A DNA stretch of 64,000 nt from Hohaiivirga sp031546825 (GTDB lineage Bacteria > Pseudomonadota > Alphaproteobacteria > Rhizobiales > Beijerinckiaceae), in NCBI GenBank assembly GCA_031546825.1, contig JAVBJU010000016.1, positions 1-64,000 of the forward strand, in the 5' to 3' direction. A program made the position numbers and the translations under genes. Below the pieces are notes generated by a model, which was not told where the DNA came from, searched no databases, and was given only the letters and a program-made list of their open reading frames with translations. Positions 34,005 to 42,520 of the stretch are shown here, piece after piece (the first letter of the stretch is position 1; every line of letters begins with the position of its first letter).

Positions 34005-35006
34005 TCACGCGCCCCAACGCAGCGCCGGGGTGACGACGGGGGCGTCCCAATAACGCCTCATCTCGGCATCAAGTTTGAGCAGCGTAATCGACGTGCCCGC
34101 CATTTCGAGGCTGGTGATGTAAGAGCCAACGAGATGGCGTGAAACCTTGAGGCCGCGCTGGGTGGCGATCTCATGGGCTTTGCGAAACACCACATAAAGC
34201 TCGACCAGCGGTGTGCCGCCCATACCGTTGACGAACAGCAGAACCTCATCGCCCGATTGGAACGGCAGATCATCCAGCACCGGCCCCATCAGCATTTCGA
34301 CGATTTTGTCGGCAGGTTGGATTTTCTCGCGCCGCCGTCCCGGTTCGCCGTGGATACCGATGCCGATTTCCATTTCATTCTCGGCCAACTCGAATGAAGG
34401 CTTCCCGGCATGGGGCACCGTGCAGGCGGTAAGCGCCATGCCCATGGTCCGGCCATTGGCGTTGACCCGGCGGCATAGCTCCGCCACTTCCTTCAGTGAT
34501 TTCCCGGTTTCGGCTGCCGCGCCGCAGATCTTTTCCGCGAGCACCGTGGTGGCCACGCCGCGCCGACCGGCGGTGTAGAGGCTGTCTTTCACTGCAACAT
34601 CATCATTGATAACGACGCTTTCCACGTCGATGCCCTCGGCCTTGGCGAGGTCGGCCGCCATCTCAAAATTCATGATGTCGCCGGTATAGTTTTTGACGAT
34701 GTGTAGAACGCCTGCGCCGCCGTCGATGGCCTTGGTGGCTTCGAGCATCTGGTCGGGCGTCGGGCTGGTGAAGACGGCACCGGGGCAGGCGGCGTCCAGC
34801 ATCCCGCGACCGACGAAGCCGCCATGCATCGGCTCATGGCCGCTGCCGCCGCCAGAGAGAATGGCAACCTTGCCTTTGACGGGCGCGTCCGCCCGGGTGA
34901 TGTAGGCGGGGTCTTTATGTACTTTGATGAGGTCGGCGTGGGCCAAAGCCATGCCGTCGAGCGCTTCGGACACAACGGCGGCGGGATCGTTGATGAGCTT
35001 TTTCAT
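34005..35006 (-). CDS. dhaK: Dihydroxyacetone kinase substrate-binding subunit DhaK
   Basis: The 333-residue protein binds dihydroxyacetone covalently to a His, seen in the motif GIGIHGEPG (about residue 215). The first conserved site SGGGSGHEPMHGG (about 51-63) and VKNYTGDIMNFEMA (about 105) are also present. GAGGAG lies 6 bases before ATG 35006; the in-frame extension further 5' is a stem-loop, not protein. With DhaL and DhaM it forms the PTS-dependent kinase giving DHAP. Confidence 0.95.
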   Translation of the reverse strand: MKKLINDPAAVVSEALDGMALAHADLIKVHKDPAYITRADAPVKGKVAILSGGGSGHEPMHGGFVGRGMLDAACPGAVFTSPTPDQMLEATKAIDGGAGVLHIVKNYTGDIMNFEMAADLAKAEGIDVESVVINDDVAVKDSLYTAGRRGVATTVLAEKICGAAAETGKSLKEVAELCRRVNANGRTMGMALTACTVPHAGKPSFELAENEMEIGIGIHGEPGRRREKIQPADKIVEMLMGPVLDDLPFQSGDEVLLFVNGMGGTPLVELYVVFRKAHEIATQRGLKVSRHLVGSYITSLEMAGTSITLLKLDAEMRRYWDAPVVTPALRWGA

Positions 35007-35069
35007 GACATTCTCCTCGAAATCATTCCGGGAACGCTGGTGCGGTGGGTGCCGCCGCCACATGCGCGA

Positions 35070-35089
35070 TGCCCGGCCGGAGCCGGGCA
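35070..35089 (-). other. Intercistronic stem-loop between glpF and dhaK
   Basis: TGCCCGGC and GCCGGGCA form a perfect 8-bp GC-rich stem with a 4-nt loop, 20 bases after the glpF stop. There is no T run on the minus strand, so it is more likely a processing or stabilising hairpin than a terminator. Confidence 0.5.
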
Positions 35090-35108
35090 CTGCGTTTAGA
35101 GGGATGGC

Positions 35109-35855
35109 TTAGAAAACGCCGTTCATGCCCTTGACGAAGATGACAAGGCCAGCGGCCAGCACGGCACCGATGATAGGGCCAACTACCGGGATACCGGCAT
35201 AACCCCAATCCGAACCGCCCTTGCCAGCAATGGGTAGCACCGCATGGGCGATGCGTGGGCCGAGGTCGCGGGCCGGGTTGATGGCGTAACCGGTCGGGCC
35301 GCCAAGCGACAGACCGATGCTCCACACCAGCATGGCGACGAGATAAGGGCCGAAACCGGCGGTGAGACCGGCTCCCGAGAAGCCCTTCGAGAAGATCGCA
35401 GCAATGCCGAAGACGAGCGCGGCGGTGCCGATGATTTCAGTGACAAGGTTTGAGGCGGGGGCACGCACTGCTGGGCCGGTGCAGAATACTGCGAGCTTCA
35501 AGCCTTGGTTTTCGGTCAGGCGCCAATGGGGCAGATACGCCAGCCACACCAGAACCGCGCCGATGAACGCGCCAGCGAACTGGGCAATGATATAACTGGG
35601 CACTGCCGCCCAGGACACGCCACCGAGCACGGCCATGCCGATGGTAACGGCCGGGTTGAGATGCGCGCCGGGGCTGCCGCAGGCTTGCGCAACGAACACA
35701 CCGGCCAGCACCGCGAGCGCCCAGCCGGTGGTGATGACGATCCAGCCGGAATTTTCACCCTTGCTGTTCTTGAGGAGTACGTTGGCAACAACGCCATCGC
35801 CCATCAAAATCAGCATCATGGTGCCCAAAAGCTCGCCGAGAAATACCTGTGACAT
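35109..35855 (-). CDS. glpF: Glycerol facilitator (aquaglyceroporin)
   Basis: The 248-residue MIP-family channel has six membrane helices and two half-helix NPA motifs: HLNPAVTIG (about 68) and INPARDLGPR (about 205). The Asp after the second NPA (NPARD) is typical of glycerol-conducting members. GGAGG lies 5 bases before the ATG. Its place between glpK and dhaK supports glycerol, and possibly dihydroxyacetone, as substrate. Confidence 0.92.
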   Translation of the reverse strand: MSQVFLGELLGTMMLILMGDGVVANVLLKNSKGENSGWIVITTGWALAVLAGVFVAQACGSPGAHLNPAVTIGMAVLGGVSWAAVPSYIIAQFAGAFIGAVLVWLAYLPHWRLTENQGLKLAVFCTGPAVRAPASNLVTEIIGTAALVFGIAAIFSKGFSGAGLTAGFGPYLVAMLVWSIGLSLGGPTGYAINPARDLGPRIAHAVLPIAGKGGSDWGYAGIPVVGPIIGAVLAAGLVIFVKGMNGVF

Positions 35856-35891
35856 GGGAACCTCCAGAGAAAAGAGTTGTTGTCAGCATCA

Positions 35892-35989
35892 GGAGTGAGG
35901 CGTGTTTTTTATGAAACGCACTTCACTCTAGATTCTTTGATGTCGTAACGCTTTGCGCTTAACCGGTGATCCACTTAAACGCGCGTTAC
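35892..35989. repeat. Composite palindromic repeat: family A copy 5 + family B copy 3
   Basis: 35892-35929 is family A (GGAGTGAGGCGTGTTT, loop TTTATG, AAACGCACTTCACTCT). 15 bases later 35945-35989 is family B with perfectly inverted ends GTAACG/CGTTAC. The composite fills the glpK-glpF gap in the order A-B, opposite to the B-A order seen in the dhaK-dhaL gap. Confidence 0.85.
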
Positions 35990-36000
35990 CCTAAGGTTGG

Positions 36001-37500
36001 TTAGTCCACCCAATCGAATGACCGGGTCACGGCCTTGCTCCAATGGGTGAGGAGATCCTGCCGCTTGCCGTCAGGCATGGCGGGCTTCCATGTTTTATCA
36101 ACGCCCCAATTGGCAACGAGATCCTCGGTGTCCTTCCAGTAGCCCACCGCTAGTCCGGCGGCATAGGCAGCACCAAGGGCGGTGGTTTCGGTGATTTTCG
36201 GGCGCACCACCGGCACGTTGAGAATGTCGGCCTGGAACTGCATCAAGAGTTCATTGACCACCATGCCGCCATCTGTGCGCAACTCATTAATGGCGATGGA
36301 CGAGTCTTTCTCCATGGCCGTCAGCACTTCCTGCACCTGAAAGGCGGTGGCCTCCAGCGCCGCGCGGGCGAGATGCGCTTTGGTGGCATAACGGGTCAAT
36401 CCGGCCACTACCCCGCGGGCACTTTCTTTCCAATGCGGCGCATAGAGGCCGGAGAAGGCGGGTACAAAATAGACGCCGCCATTGTCTTCAACCGTTTTTG
36501 CGAGAGCTTCAATCTCGCCAGAATTGTTGATGATGTTGAGGTTGTCGCGCAGCCATTGCACCAGGGCACCGGTAATGGCGACCGAGCCTTCGAGCGCATA
36601 GCGCGCGCCGTGCTTGCCGAACTTGTAAGCGACGGTGGTGAGCAGGCCCGCTTTTGAGGGCACGATAGTGGTGCCGGTATGCATCAGCATGAAGCAGCCA
36701 GTGCCGTAGGTGTTTTTGGCTTCGCCGGGGCGGAAGCAGGTCTGACCCACAAGCGCCGCCTGCTGGTCGCCGAGGATGCCGGAAATGGGAATGCCATCGA
36801 GCACGCCGCCCTTGGCCACGCCGTATTCCTCGCTGGAGGAGCGGATATCAGGCAGGACGCTATTGGGAATATCGAAAAGCCGCAGGATTTCACGATCCCA
36901 ATCCAGCGTTCGCAGGTTCATGAGTTGGGTGCGGCTGGCATTGGTGACATCGGTGGCGTGGACGCCGCCGTTTGGCCCGCCGGTGAGGTTCCACAGCAGC
37001 CAGGTGTCGATGTTGCCGAATAGTAGTTCACCGGCTTCGGCGCGCTTGCGCGCCCCTGCAACATTCTCGATTAGCCATCGCAGCTTGAGGCCGCTGAAAT
37101 AGGAGGCCAGCGGCAAACCTGTCTTTTCGCGCAGGCGGTCCTGACCGCCATCCTTCGCCAGTTCGGCCACCATGTTCTGGACGCGGGTATCTTGCCACAC
37201 CAGCGCGTTATGGAGCGGCTTGCCGGTTTTTCTATCCCACACCACCGTGGTTTCGCGCTGATTGGTGATGCCCACCGCCATCAGGTCGGCTTTGCTCAAG
37301 CCGCCCTTCTTGAGGGCCTCGGCAATCACTTCCTGAGTGTTACGCAGGATTTCTTCCGCGTCATGCTCCACCCAGCCCGGTTGTGGGTAAATCTGTTGGT
37401 GCTCCTTTTGAGCAACCGTTATGATCGTTCCCTTGCGATCAAAAACAATGAACCGGGAACTTGTGGTTCCTTGATCTATGGCACCAATATACTTTGTCAT
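36001..37500 (-). CDS. glpK: Glycerol kinase
   Basis: The 499-residue FGGY-family kinase phosphorylates glycerol to glycerol 3-phosphate with ATP. It starts MTKYIGAIDQGTTSSRFIVF with the phosphate loop DQGTTSSR, and contains the glycerol-site regions QRETTVVWD and TDVTNASRT, the ILGDQQAALVGQ stretch, and the C-terminal LRTDGGMVVNELLMQFQAD. AGGAGG lies 8 bases before the ATG. It follows glpD by 72 bases in the same direction. Confidence 0.98.
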   Translation of the reverse strand: MTKYIGAIDQGTTSSRFIVFDRKGTIITVAQKEHQQIYPQPGWVEHDAEEILRNTQEVIAEALKKGGLSKADLMAVGITNQRETTVVWDRKTGKPLHNALVWQDTRVQNMVAELAKDGGQDRLREKTGLPLASYFSGLKLRWLIENVAGARKRAEAGELLFGNIDTWLLWNLTGGPNGGVHATDVTNASRTQLMNLRTLDWDREILRLFDIPNSVLPDIRSSSEEYGVAKGGVLDGIPISGILGDQQAALVGQTCFRPGEAKNTYGTGCFMLMHTGTTIVPSKAGLLTTVAYKFGKHGARYALEGSVAITGALVQWLRDNLNIINNSGEIEALAKTVEDNGGVYFVPAFSGLYAPHWKESARGVVAGLTRYATKAHLARAALEATAFQVQEVLTAMEKDSSIAINELRTDGGMVVNELLMQFQADILNVPVVRPKITETTALGAAYAAGLAVGYWKDTEDLVANWGVDKTWKPAMPDGKRQDLLTHWSKAVTRSFDWVD

Positions 37501-37572
37501 ATCGCCTGACCTCCTGTTACCCGCCCACGAGACAGCTTCGCTGCGATATTTTTAAACCGGTCTGATGTCAGT

Positions 37573-39072
37573 TCATGCCCGATCTCGCAGATATTGTGAG
37601 AGCGCGGCTGCGCCCGTTTCCGACAGATGCAACCCAAGTTTCGACCGCCGCCACAGGATATCCTCGGTGGTGCGTGCCCATTCTTCCCTGATGAGATAAT
37701 CAACTTCGGCCTGCGTCAGCCCGGCGCCAAAATCCTGACCGAGATCACCCCAGGTTGTGGCGGAGCCGACAATGCTGGTGATCCGCGTGCCATAGGCATG
37801 CGCCATGCGGCGCGCTGCATCTTGGGGCAGGAAGGGCCATTTCACGCCAACATCACCGAGAAACCGCTCAAAATTGCCATCGGCAATATCGCCACCCGGC
37901 AACGGGGATGATGCGGTCCATGAGGGTTTGATGCCGGGGATGAAGGGCGCGAGCTTTTCAAATGCATGTTCGGCCAGACGGCGGAACGTGGTTATTTTGC
38001 CGCCAAACACCGACATCAGCGGCGGCTCGCCCGGCTTCGATTCGATATCGAGCACGTAATCACGTGTCACCGCCGAGGCATTGGCCGCAGCATCATCATA
38101 AAGCGGGCGCACACCCGAGAATGTCCATGTTACATCGCCCGGCACCACCTTTTGCTTGAAATAGCGGCTGATGCTCTCGCACAGATAAGTGACTTCTTCC
38201 GGAGAAATTTCGACCTTGCCGAGCGGCCCGTCATAGGGGTCATCGGTGGTGCCAATCAGCGTGAATTTGTCCTCGTAGGGAATGGCGAAGACGATGCGGT
38301 TGTCCGGGTTTTGGAACAGGAAGGCGTGCGCGCCGTCATAGAGTTTTGGTACGACAATGTGGCTGCCTTTGACGAGCCGCACATGTTTGGTTGTCGCCAC
38401 ATGCAGCCTGTCCTGCAACACTTCGCTGACCCACGGGCCGCCGGTATTGATGACCATCCTGGCACAGATTTCGCGCTGCGCGCCGCTGGCAACATCTTCA
38501 ATCGTGGCATACCAAAGACCGCTCTCCCGGCGTGCCGAAATGAGCCGTGTGCGGGTATGAATCTCCGCGCCGCGTTCGCGCGCATCCATGGCGTTGAGCA
38601 CCACAAGCCGCGCGTCATCGACCCAGCAATCTGAATAGAGAAAGCCGGTATCGAGCCGGTCTTGCAACGGAAGGCCAATGGGGCTTTGCCGCAAATGTAT
38701 GGTTTCTGTGCCGGGCAGGGTTTTGCGGCAAGCGAGGTGATCGTAGAGAAACAGCCCGATGCGGATCATCCAGGCCGGGCGCAACCCGCCATCATGGGGG
38801 AGCACGAAGCGCAAGGGACCGACGATGTGGGGGGCAATTTCCAGCACACGTTCGCGCTCAAGCAGGGCTTCGCGCACCAGACGGAAATCGTAATATTCGA
38901 GATAGCGCAAGCCGCCGTGGATCAGTTTTGTGCTGGCGGAGGAGGTGAATTCTGCCAGATCGCCCTGTTCGCAAACGAATACTGAAAGACCGCGCCCGGC
39001 GGCGTCGCGGGCAATACCGGTGCCATTGATGCCACCGCCTATGATGAACAGGTCAAATGGTTTTATCATCAT
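37573..39072 (-). CDS. glpD: Aerobic glycerol-3-phosphate dehydrogenase
   Basis: The 499-residue FAD enzyme oxidises glycerol 3-phosphate to DHAP and passes electrons to quinone at the inner membrane. The FAD motif IIGGGINGTGIARDAAGRG is near residue 10. Further family blocks are STKLIHGGLRYLE, LPHDGGLRPAWMIRIGLFLYD and the ISSVFGGKITTFRRLAEHA-like segment (FGGKITTFRRLAE). The first gene with metabolic function after glpR, it is separated from it by a 371-base gap that probably holds its promoter. Confidence 0.97.
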   Translation of the reverse strand: MMIKPFDLFIIGGGINGTGIARDAAGRGLSVFVCEQGDLAEFTSSASTKLIHGGLRYLEYYDFRLVREALLERERVLEIAPHIVGPLRFVLPHDGGLRPAWMIRIGLFLYDHLACRKTLPGTETIHLRQSPIGLPLQDRLDTGFLYSDCWVDDARLVVLNAMDARERGAEIHTRTRLISARRESGLWYATIEDVASGAQREICARMVINTGGPWVSEVLQDRLHVATTKHVRLVKGSHIVVPKLYDGAHAFLFQNPDNRIVFAIPYEDKFTLIGTTDDPYDGPLGKVEISPEEVTYLCESISRYFKQKVVPGDVTWTFSGVRPLYDDAAANASAVTRDYVLDIESKPGEPPLMSVFGGKITTFRRLAEHAFEKLAPFIPGIKPSWTASSPLPGGDIADGNFERFLGDVGVKWPFLPQDAARRMAHAYGTRITSIVGSATTWGDLGQDFGAGLTQAEVDYLIREEWARTTEDILWRRSKLGLHLSETGAAALSQYLRDRA

Positions 39073-39295
39073 TGGGCACCCCCATCGGTCAGAATTGGGC
39101 GGCTTTCTGCAAAAAATATGCCTGCTATAAAAATTTTCGCAAGTGAAATCTTTGTGTTCGGTTTCGCGCCTCGACGGCGGAAAAAGGTAGGTTCGGGGCC
39201 GGTAAACTTTTCGGACACAATATGATAGCGCGCTTCGGCATTGTGGAAAGCAGCAGCGAATTTATGACTTTAGGATGAGATGTGGGGTTCGCACC

Positions 39296-39341
39296 GCACC
39301 GCTTTGCGCTCAGCGAGGGACTTGCCGGGAGAGCGCGTTAC
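39296..39341. repeat. Diverged family B repeat in the glpR-glpD gap
   Basis: The ends CGCTTTGCGCT and GCGCGTTAC are the same as in family B copy 3, with about the same spacing, but the centre is different and the left end is changed (GCACC instead of GTAAC). The 371-base gap 39073-39443 otherwise holds no gene; it should contain the glpD promoter and GlpR sites, but I could not identify either with confidence. Confidence 0.5.
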
Positions 39342-39443
39342 ACTATTCGACGTCGCCAAAATTATGGCTTTCCCGACGCACACTTTGCTTGATCTCGGGA
39401 GGCCCGACATAGTGATCTCGGCGAGAGGGCATGGCTGTAATCT

Positions 39444-40244
39444 CTATGCCTCTTTTGCGGCGATGTGCAGGGCCACTTCGTGGGAGGTGAGCACGGAGCA
39501 TACGGAGGCGGGAGGCGGCTGATCGGTGTAGAGTGCCTGGATTTCGGTGAGATTGCCCATGCGCACCATGGGGCGGCGTGAGAACTTGGTGTGGTCTGTC
39601 ACGAGGAAGGTCTGGCGGGCCGAGCGGATGATGGCTTGGGCGGCGCGCACCTCGTCGTAATCGAAATCAAGCAGGGTGCCGTCGGAATCGATGCCGCTGA
39701 TGCCGATAATGCCGTAATCGACCCGGAACTGCTCAATGATTTCACAGGATACCTGACCGAGCACGCCGCCGTCGCGGTTGCGAATGCGGCCGCCGGTGAT
39801 GATCACCGAAAAGTCGGTGTTACGGGTTAGAATCTGCGCCACATTGATGTTGTTGGTGATGATGCGCAGGCCCTTGTGATTGACGAGCGCGCGCGCCACC
39901 GCTTCCGTGGTGGTGCCGATATTGAGAAACAGCGAGGAATTGGCCGGGATGTGTTGGGCCACGAGCCGGGCGATGCGCTCTTTCTCGTCGTAATGGGTAA
40001 TCTGGCGTTGGGAATAGTCGATATTTTCGACGCTTGACGGCGCTCCCGCCCCGCCGCGATAGCGCACCAGACTGCCGGTTTCCGAAAGCTCGTTGAGATC
40101 ACGCCGGATGGTCTGGACGGTGACGCCAAATTGCCGGGCAAGCATCTCAATGGTGATGAAGCCCTTTTGCCGAACGAGCGCGACAATCTCCTGCCGCCGT
40201 TCTTCGGCGTTCTGCTGGTCGGAAATCAGTTGCTCTGTCGACAT
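39444..40244 (-). CDS. glpR: DeoR-family repressor of glycerol metabolism, GlpR
   Basis: The 266-residue protein has a DeoR HTH (EMLARQFGVTVQTIRRDLNELSETG, about 30-54, given as motif VTVQTIRRDL) and a DeoRC sugar-phosphate domain with NIGTTTEAVARAL, IITGGRIRNRDGG and the D-rich LLDFDYDEVRAAQAII. GlpR represses glp genes until glycerol 3-phosphate binds. The assignment rests on the adjacent glpDKF genes. ATG 40244 is the first plausible start; a TTG 22 codons earlier adds unconserved sequence. Confidence 0.9.
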   Translation of the reverse strand: MSTEQLISDQQNAEERRQEIVALVRQKGFITIEMLARQFGVTVQTIRRDLNELSETGSLVRYRGGAGAPSSVENIDYSQRQITHYDEKERIARLVAQHIPANSSLFLNIGTTTEAVARALVNHKGLRIITNNINVAQILTRNTDFSVIITGGRIRNRDGGVLGQVSCEIIEQFRVDYGIIGISGIDSDGTLLDFDYDEVRAAQAIIRSARQTFLVTDHTKFSRRPMVRMGNLTEIQALYTDQPPPASVCSVLTSHEVALHIAAKEA

Positions 40245-40483
40245 TAGCTGGGAACCCTGCCGTTCGGATGACGGTTTGAGAGCGGCATCGGATAGCGTTT
40301 CATATCGCAATGACTGCTCAGTTTCAAACGGGTTTTAAAATACCACCTGCATACCGTTTCGGCATTCCAGCATCACACCCCGTGCTTTTTGTCACGTTGG
40401 TTGCTGTCATATCGCCATAACCTCACCATATATAAAGATGCGATCGGTCGCGGAAGCCCGGCGATCGACAGGAAGGAAGAGCC

Positions 40484-40813
40484 ATGAGGATATTTCCCGA
40501 ACGCCCAGTTCTGAAGCTCTTCCTGATCAATGGGATCATGGGAGGCTCGCTCGGCGTGTTGCTGGCAACGGCCTTCGTGTTCGGCAATTTCTTTGGGTTG
40601 CGGGAAATTATGGCCAGTTCCATCGGCGTTCCAGCCGGGTGGGCCTTGCTTGCCTATGTCTTCGCCTGCACCTTCGCCGGGTTGGCGATGGCAACCGCAA
40701 TCATGTTGCATTGGGGCGAAGATGACGACGATAGCGATGGCGGCCTGACCAGCCGGGCCACCGAGGCCATGCATCTTGAGCCGGTGCCCATCCGGGTTCG
40801 CGCCCGTCGTTGA
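40484..40813 (+). CDS. Small membrane protein of unknown function
   Basis: The product of 109 residues has two hydrophobic segments (about 9-35 and 45-72) and a charged cytoplasmic-type tail beginning HWGEDDDDSDGG. I know no function. GAAGGAAGAG lies just before the ATG and codon use fits the host. It is divergent from glpR and convergent with the cupin gene. Confidence 0.72.
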   Translation: MRIFPERPVLKLFLINGIMGGSLGVLLATAFVFGNFFGLREIMASSIGVPAGWALLAYVFACTFAGLAMATAIMLHWGEDDDDSDGGLTSRATEAMHLEPVPIRVRARR

Positions 40814-40866
40814 ATGGCGCGGAGCGCATCAGGCCCCGCGCGCTTCATCTGCGTTGAGGTTCGTGC

Positions 40867-41217
40867 TCAGACAAAATCTTCGCGCATGGGGGTGAAAATA
40901 TCTATCAGCGTGCCCGCTTCCACACAGACCGCACCATGAATAATATCGCCATCCACCAGATAAGTATCGCCGGTTGTGAGGCGCTTGGTCTGGCCGTCAA
41001 TGGTAACATCGAAGGCCCCGCTGACCACATAGGCGCATTGATGGTGCGGGTGCTTGTGGGGGGCACCGATGGCTCCGGCTTCGAAATCCACGCGCACGAC
41101 CATCATCTTGTCGTCATAACTTAGAATCTTGCGCTGGATGCCGGGGCCTGCCGCCTGCCAGGCGATATCGGCGAATGTGGCGAAAGGCTTGCCCTTACGG
41201 CTTTTGATATCGTTCAT
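40867..41217 (-). CDS. Cupin-domain protein
   Basis: The 116-residue single-domain cupin has the first motif HKHPHHQCAYVVSGAFDV (metal-binding His residues) and the second around GDIIHGAVC. It is likely a metal-dependent sensor or isomerase-like protein of unknown substrate. AGGGG lies 8 bases before ATG 41217; an in-frame start 16 codons earlier is not supported. Confidence 0.82.
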   Translation of the reverse strand: MNDIKSRKGKPFATFADIAWQAAGPGIQRKILSYDDKMMVVRVDFEAGAIGAPHKHPHHQCAYVVSGAFDVTIDGQTKRLTTGDTYLVDGDIIHGAVCVEAGTLIDIFTPMREDFV

Positions 41218-41457
41218 TGTTTGAACCCCTATGGTCGTCGGATCGGTCGCATACGATGGCGGCAATCCTATGAAATCGATGGCCGTTCTACAACTGATAT
41301 TTCAGGATGTGGTTTAAGTTTGCGGGGTTGCAAACCGGGTGGAAAAAACATCGTTTCCGGGTTTCCAAAACACCACTTCGGCGATACAAGAACCGGGACG
41401 CGCGACAAAGGGCGCTGGGGCGATAGAATGCCCGTGCCCGCATGAGGAGGCATCACC

Positions 41458-42510
41458 ATGGCCCAAAAAGAATCCCGCACGCAAACGGCGGTTCTGCCCA
41501 TAGCCGAACACCCCACCATGCAGAAAATTGTGACTGTGGTGGGCGGCGGCTTTCTGAGCCGGTACGTGGTGCGGGCGCTGACCCAGCGCGGCTACCGCGT
41601 GCGCGTTGCCCTGCGCAAGCCAAATCAGGCTTTGGGGCTCCAGCCGCTCGGTGATGTTGGGCAAGTTGTCGTGGTGCAGGCCAATATCCGCAATCGCGAT
41701 TCGCTGGTGCAGGCGGTGCGTGGTGCCCATGCAGTCATCAATCTCACCGGCATCCTGCTGGAGCGCGGCACACAGAGCTTCCAGGCGATCCATGTCGACG
41801 GCGCGCGCACGCTTGCCGAAGTTGCGCCTGCGGATGCGCGGTTTATCCATATATCCGCCATCGGTGCCGATGAAAAATCAGCGGCGGGCTATGGGCGTTC
41901 CAAGGCGGCAGGCGAGGCGGCGGTGTTCGCGGCCCGTAAAGACGCCGTGGTATTCCGCCCCTCGGTGCTGTTCGGCCCCAATGATGGTTTCTTCAACCGG
42001 CTCGGCACGCTGGCCAAGATGATGCCGGTGATGCCGGTGCTGGGACCCGACACCCGCTTGCAGCCGGTTTTCGCCGGTGACGTGGCTGAGGCAATCGCTC
42101 TGGCGGTTGACGGCAAGATCACCACCGGTCGTGTCTACGAGCTGGGTGGTCCGCGTATTGAAACCATGCGTGAGTTGTCTGCCCGCGTACTCAAGGAAAC
42201 CGAGCGCAAAAAGCGGCTGTTTGGCCTGTCTGCGGGTCTGGCGTCCTTCTCGGCGGGAATCGTCGATCTCATTGACCGGATCACCGTCGGCATCCTGATC
42301 CCACGGGAATTGGTGTTTACGCGCGATCAGTTGGCGTTGCTGGCAACCGACAATGTGGTTTCCGCCGCAGCGAAGGCCGAAGGGCGTACGCTGGAAGCCC
42401 TTGGCATCGAAGCCACCGCCTATGAAGGCGTCATTCCCGGCTATCTCGAACGCTTCCGTAAGGCGGGAGAGTTCGAAAACATGCGCGAGCGCCGCCGCTT
42501 GGCGCGCTGA
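41458..42510 (+). CDS. NAD(P)-binding protein, complex I NDUFA9-like subfamily
   Basis: The protein of 350 residues is an extended-SDR-type Rossmann protein. The nucleotide motif is VVGGGFLSRYVVRAL (about 25). The sections AVINLTGILLERG, FIHISAIGADEKS, YGRSKAAGEAAV and FRPSVLFGPNDGFFNRL match the NDUFA9-like group common next to quinone metabolism in alphaproteobacteria. GGAGG lies 6 bases before ATG 41458; an internal ATG at 41518 just before the Rossmann core is an alternative. The role may be in complex I assembly or ubiquinone synthesis (inference). Confidence 0.83.
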   Translation: MAQKESRTQTAVLPIAEHPTMQKIVTVVGGGFLSRYVVRALTQRGYRVRVALRKPNQALGLQPLGDVGQVVVVQANIRNRDSLVQAVRGAHAVINLTGILLERGTQSFQAIHVDGARTLAEVAPADARFIHISAIGADEKSAAGYGRSKAAGEAAVFAARKDAVVFRPSVLFGPNDGFFNRLGTLAKMMPVMPVLGPDTRLQPVFAGDVAEAIALAVDGKITTGRVYELGGPRIETMRELSARVLKETERKKRLFGLSAGLASFSAGIVDLIDRITVGILIPRELVFTRDQLALLATDNVVSAAAKAEGRTLEALGIEATAYEGVIPGYLERFRKAGEFENMRERRRLAR

Positions 42511-42520
42511 GCCCGCTCTT

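Noticed and set aside
39073..39443. GlpR operator in the glpR-glpD gap
   Set aside because: TTCG-rich text around 39137-39160 is suggestive but I could not find a repeated, spaced motif good enough to call.
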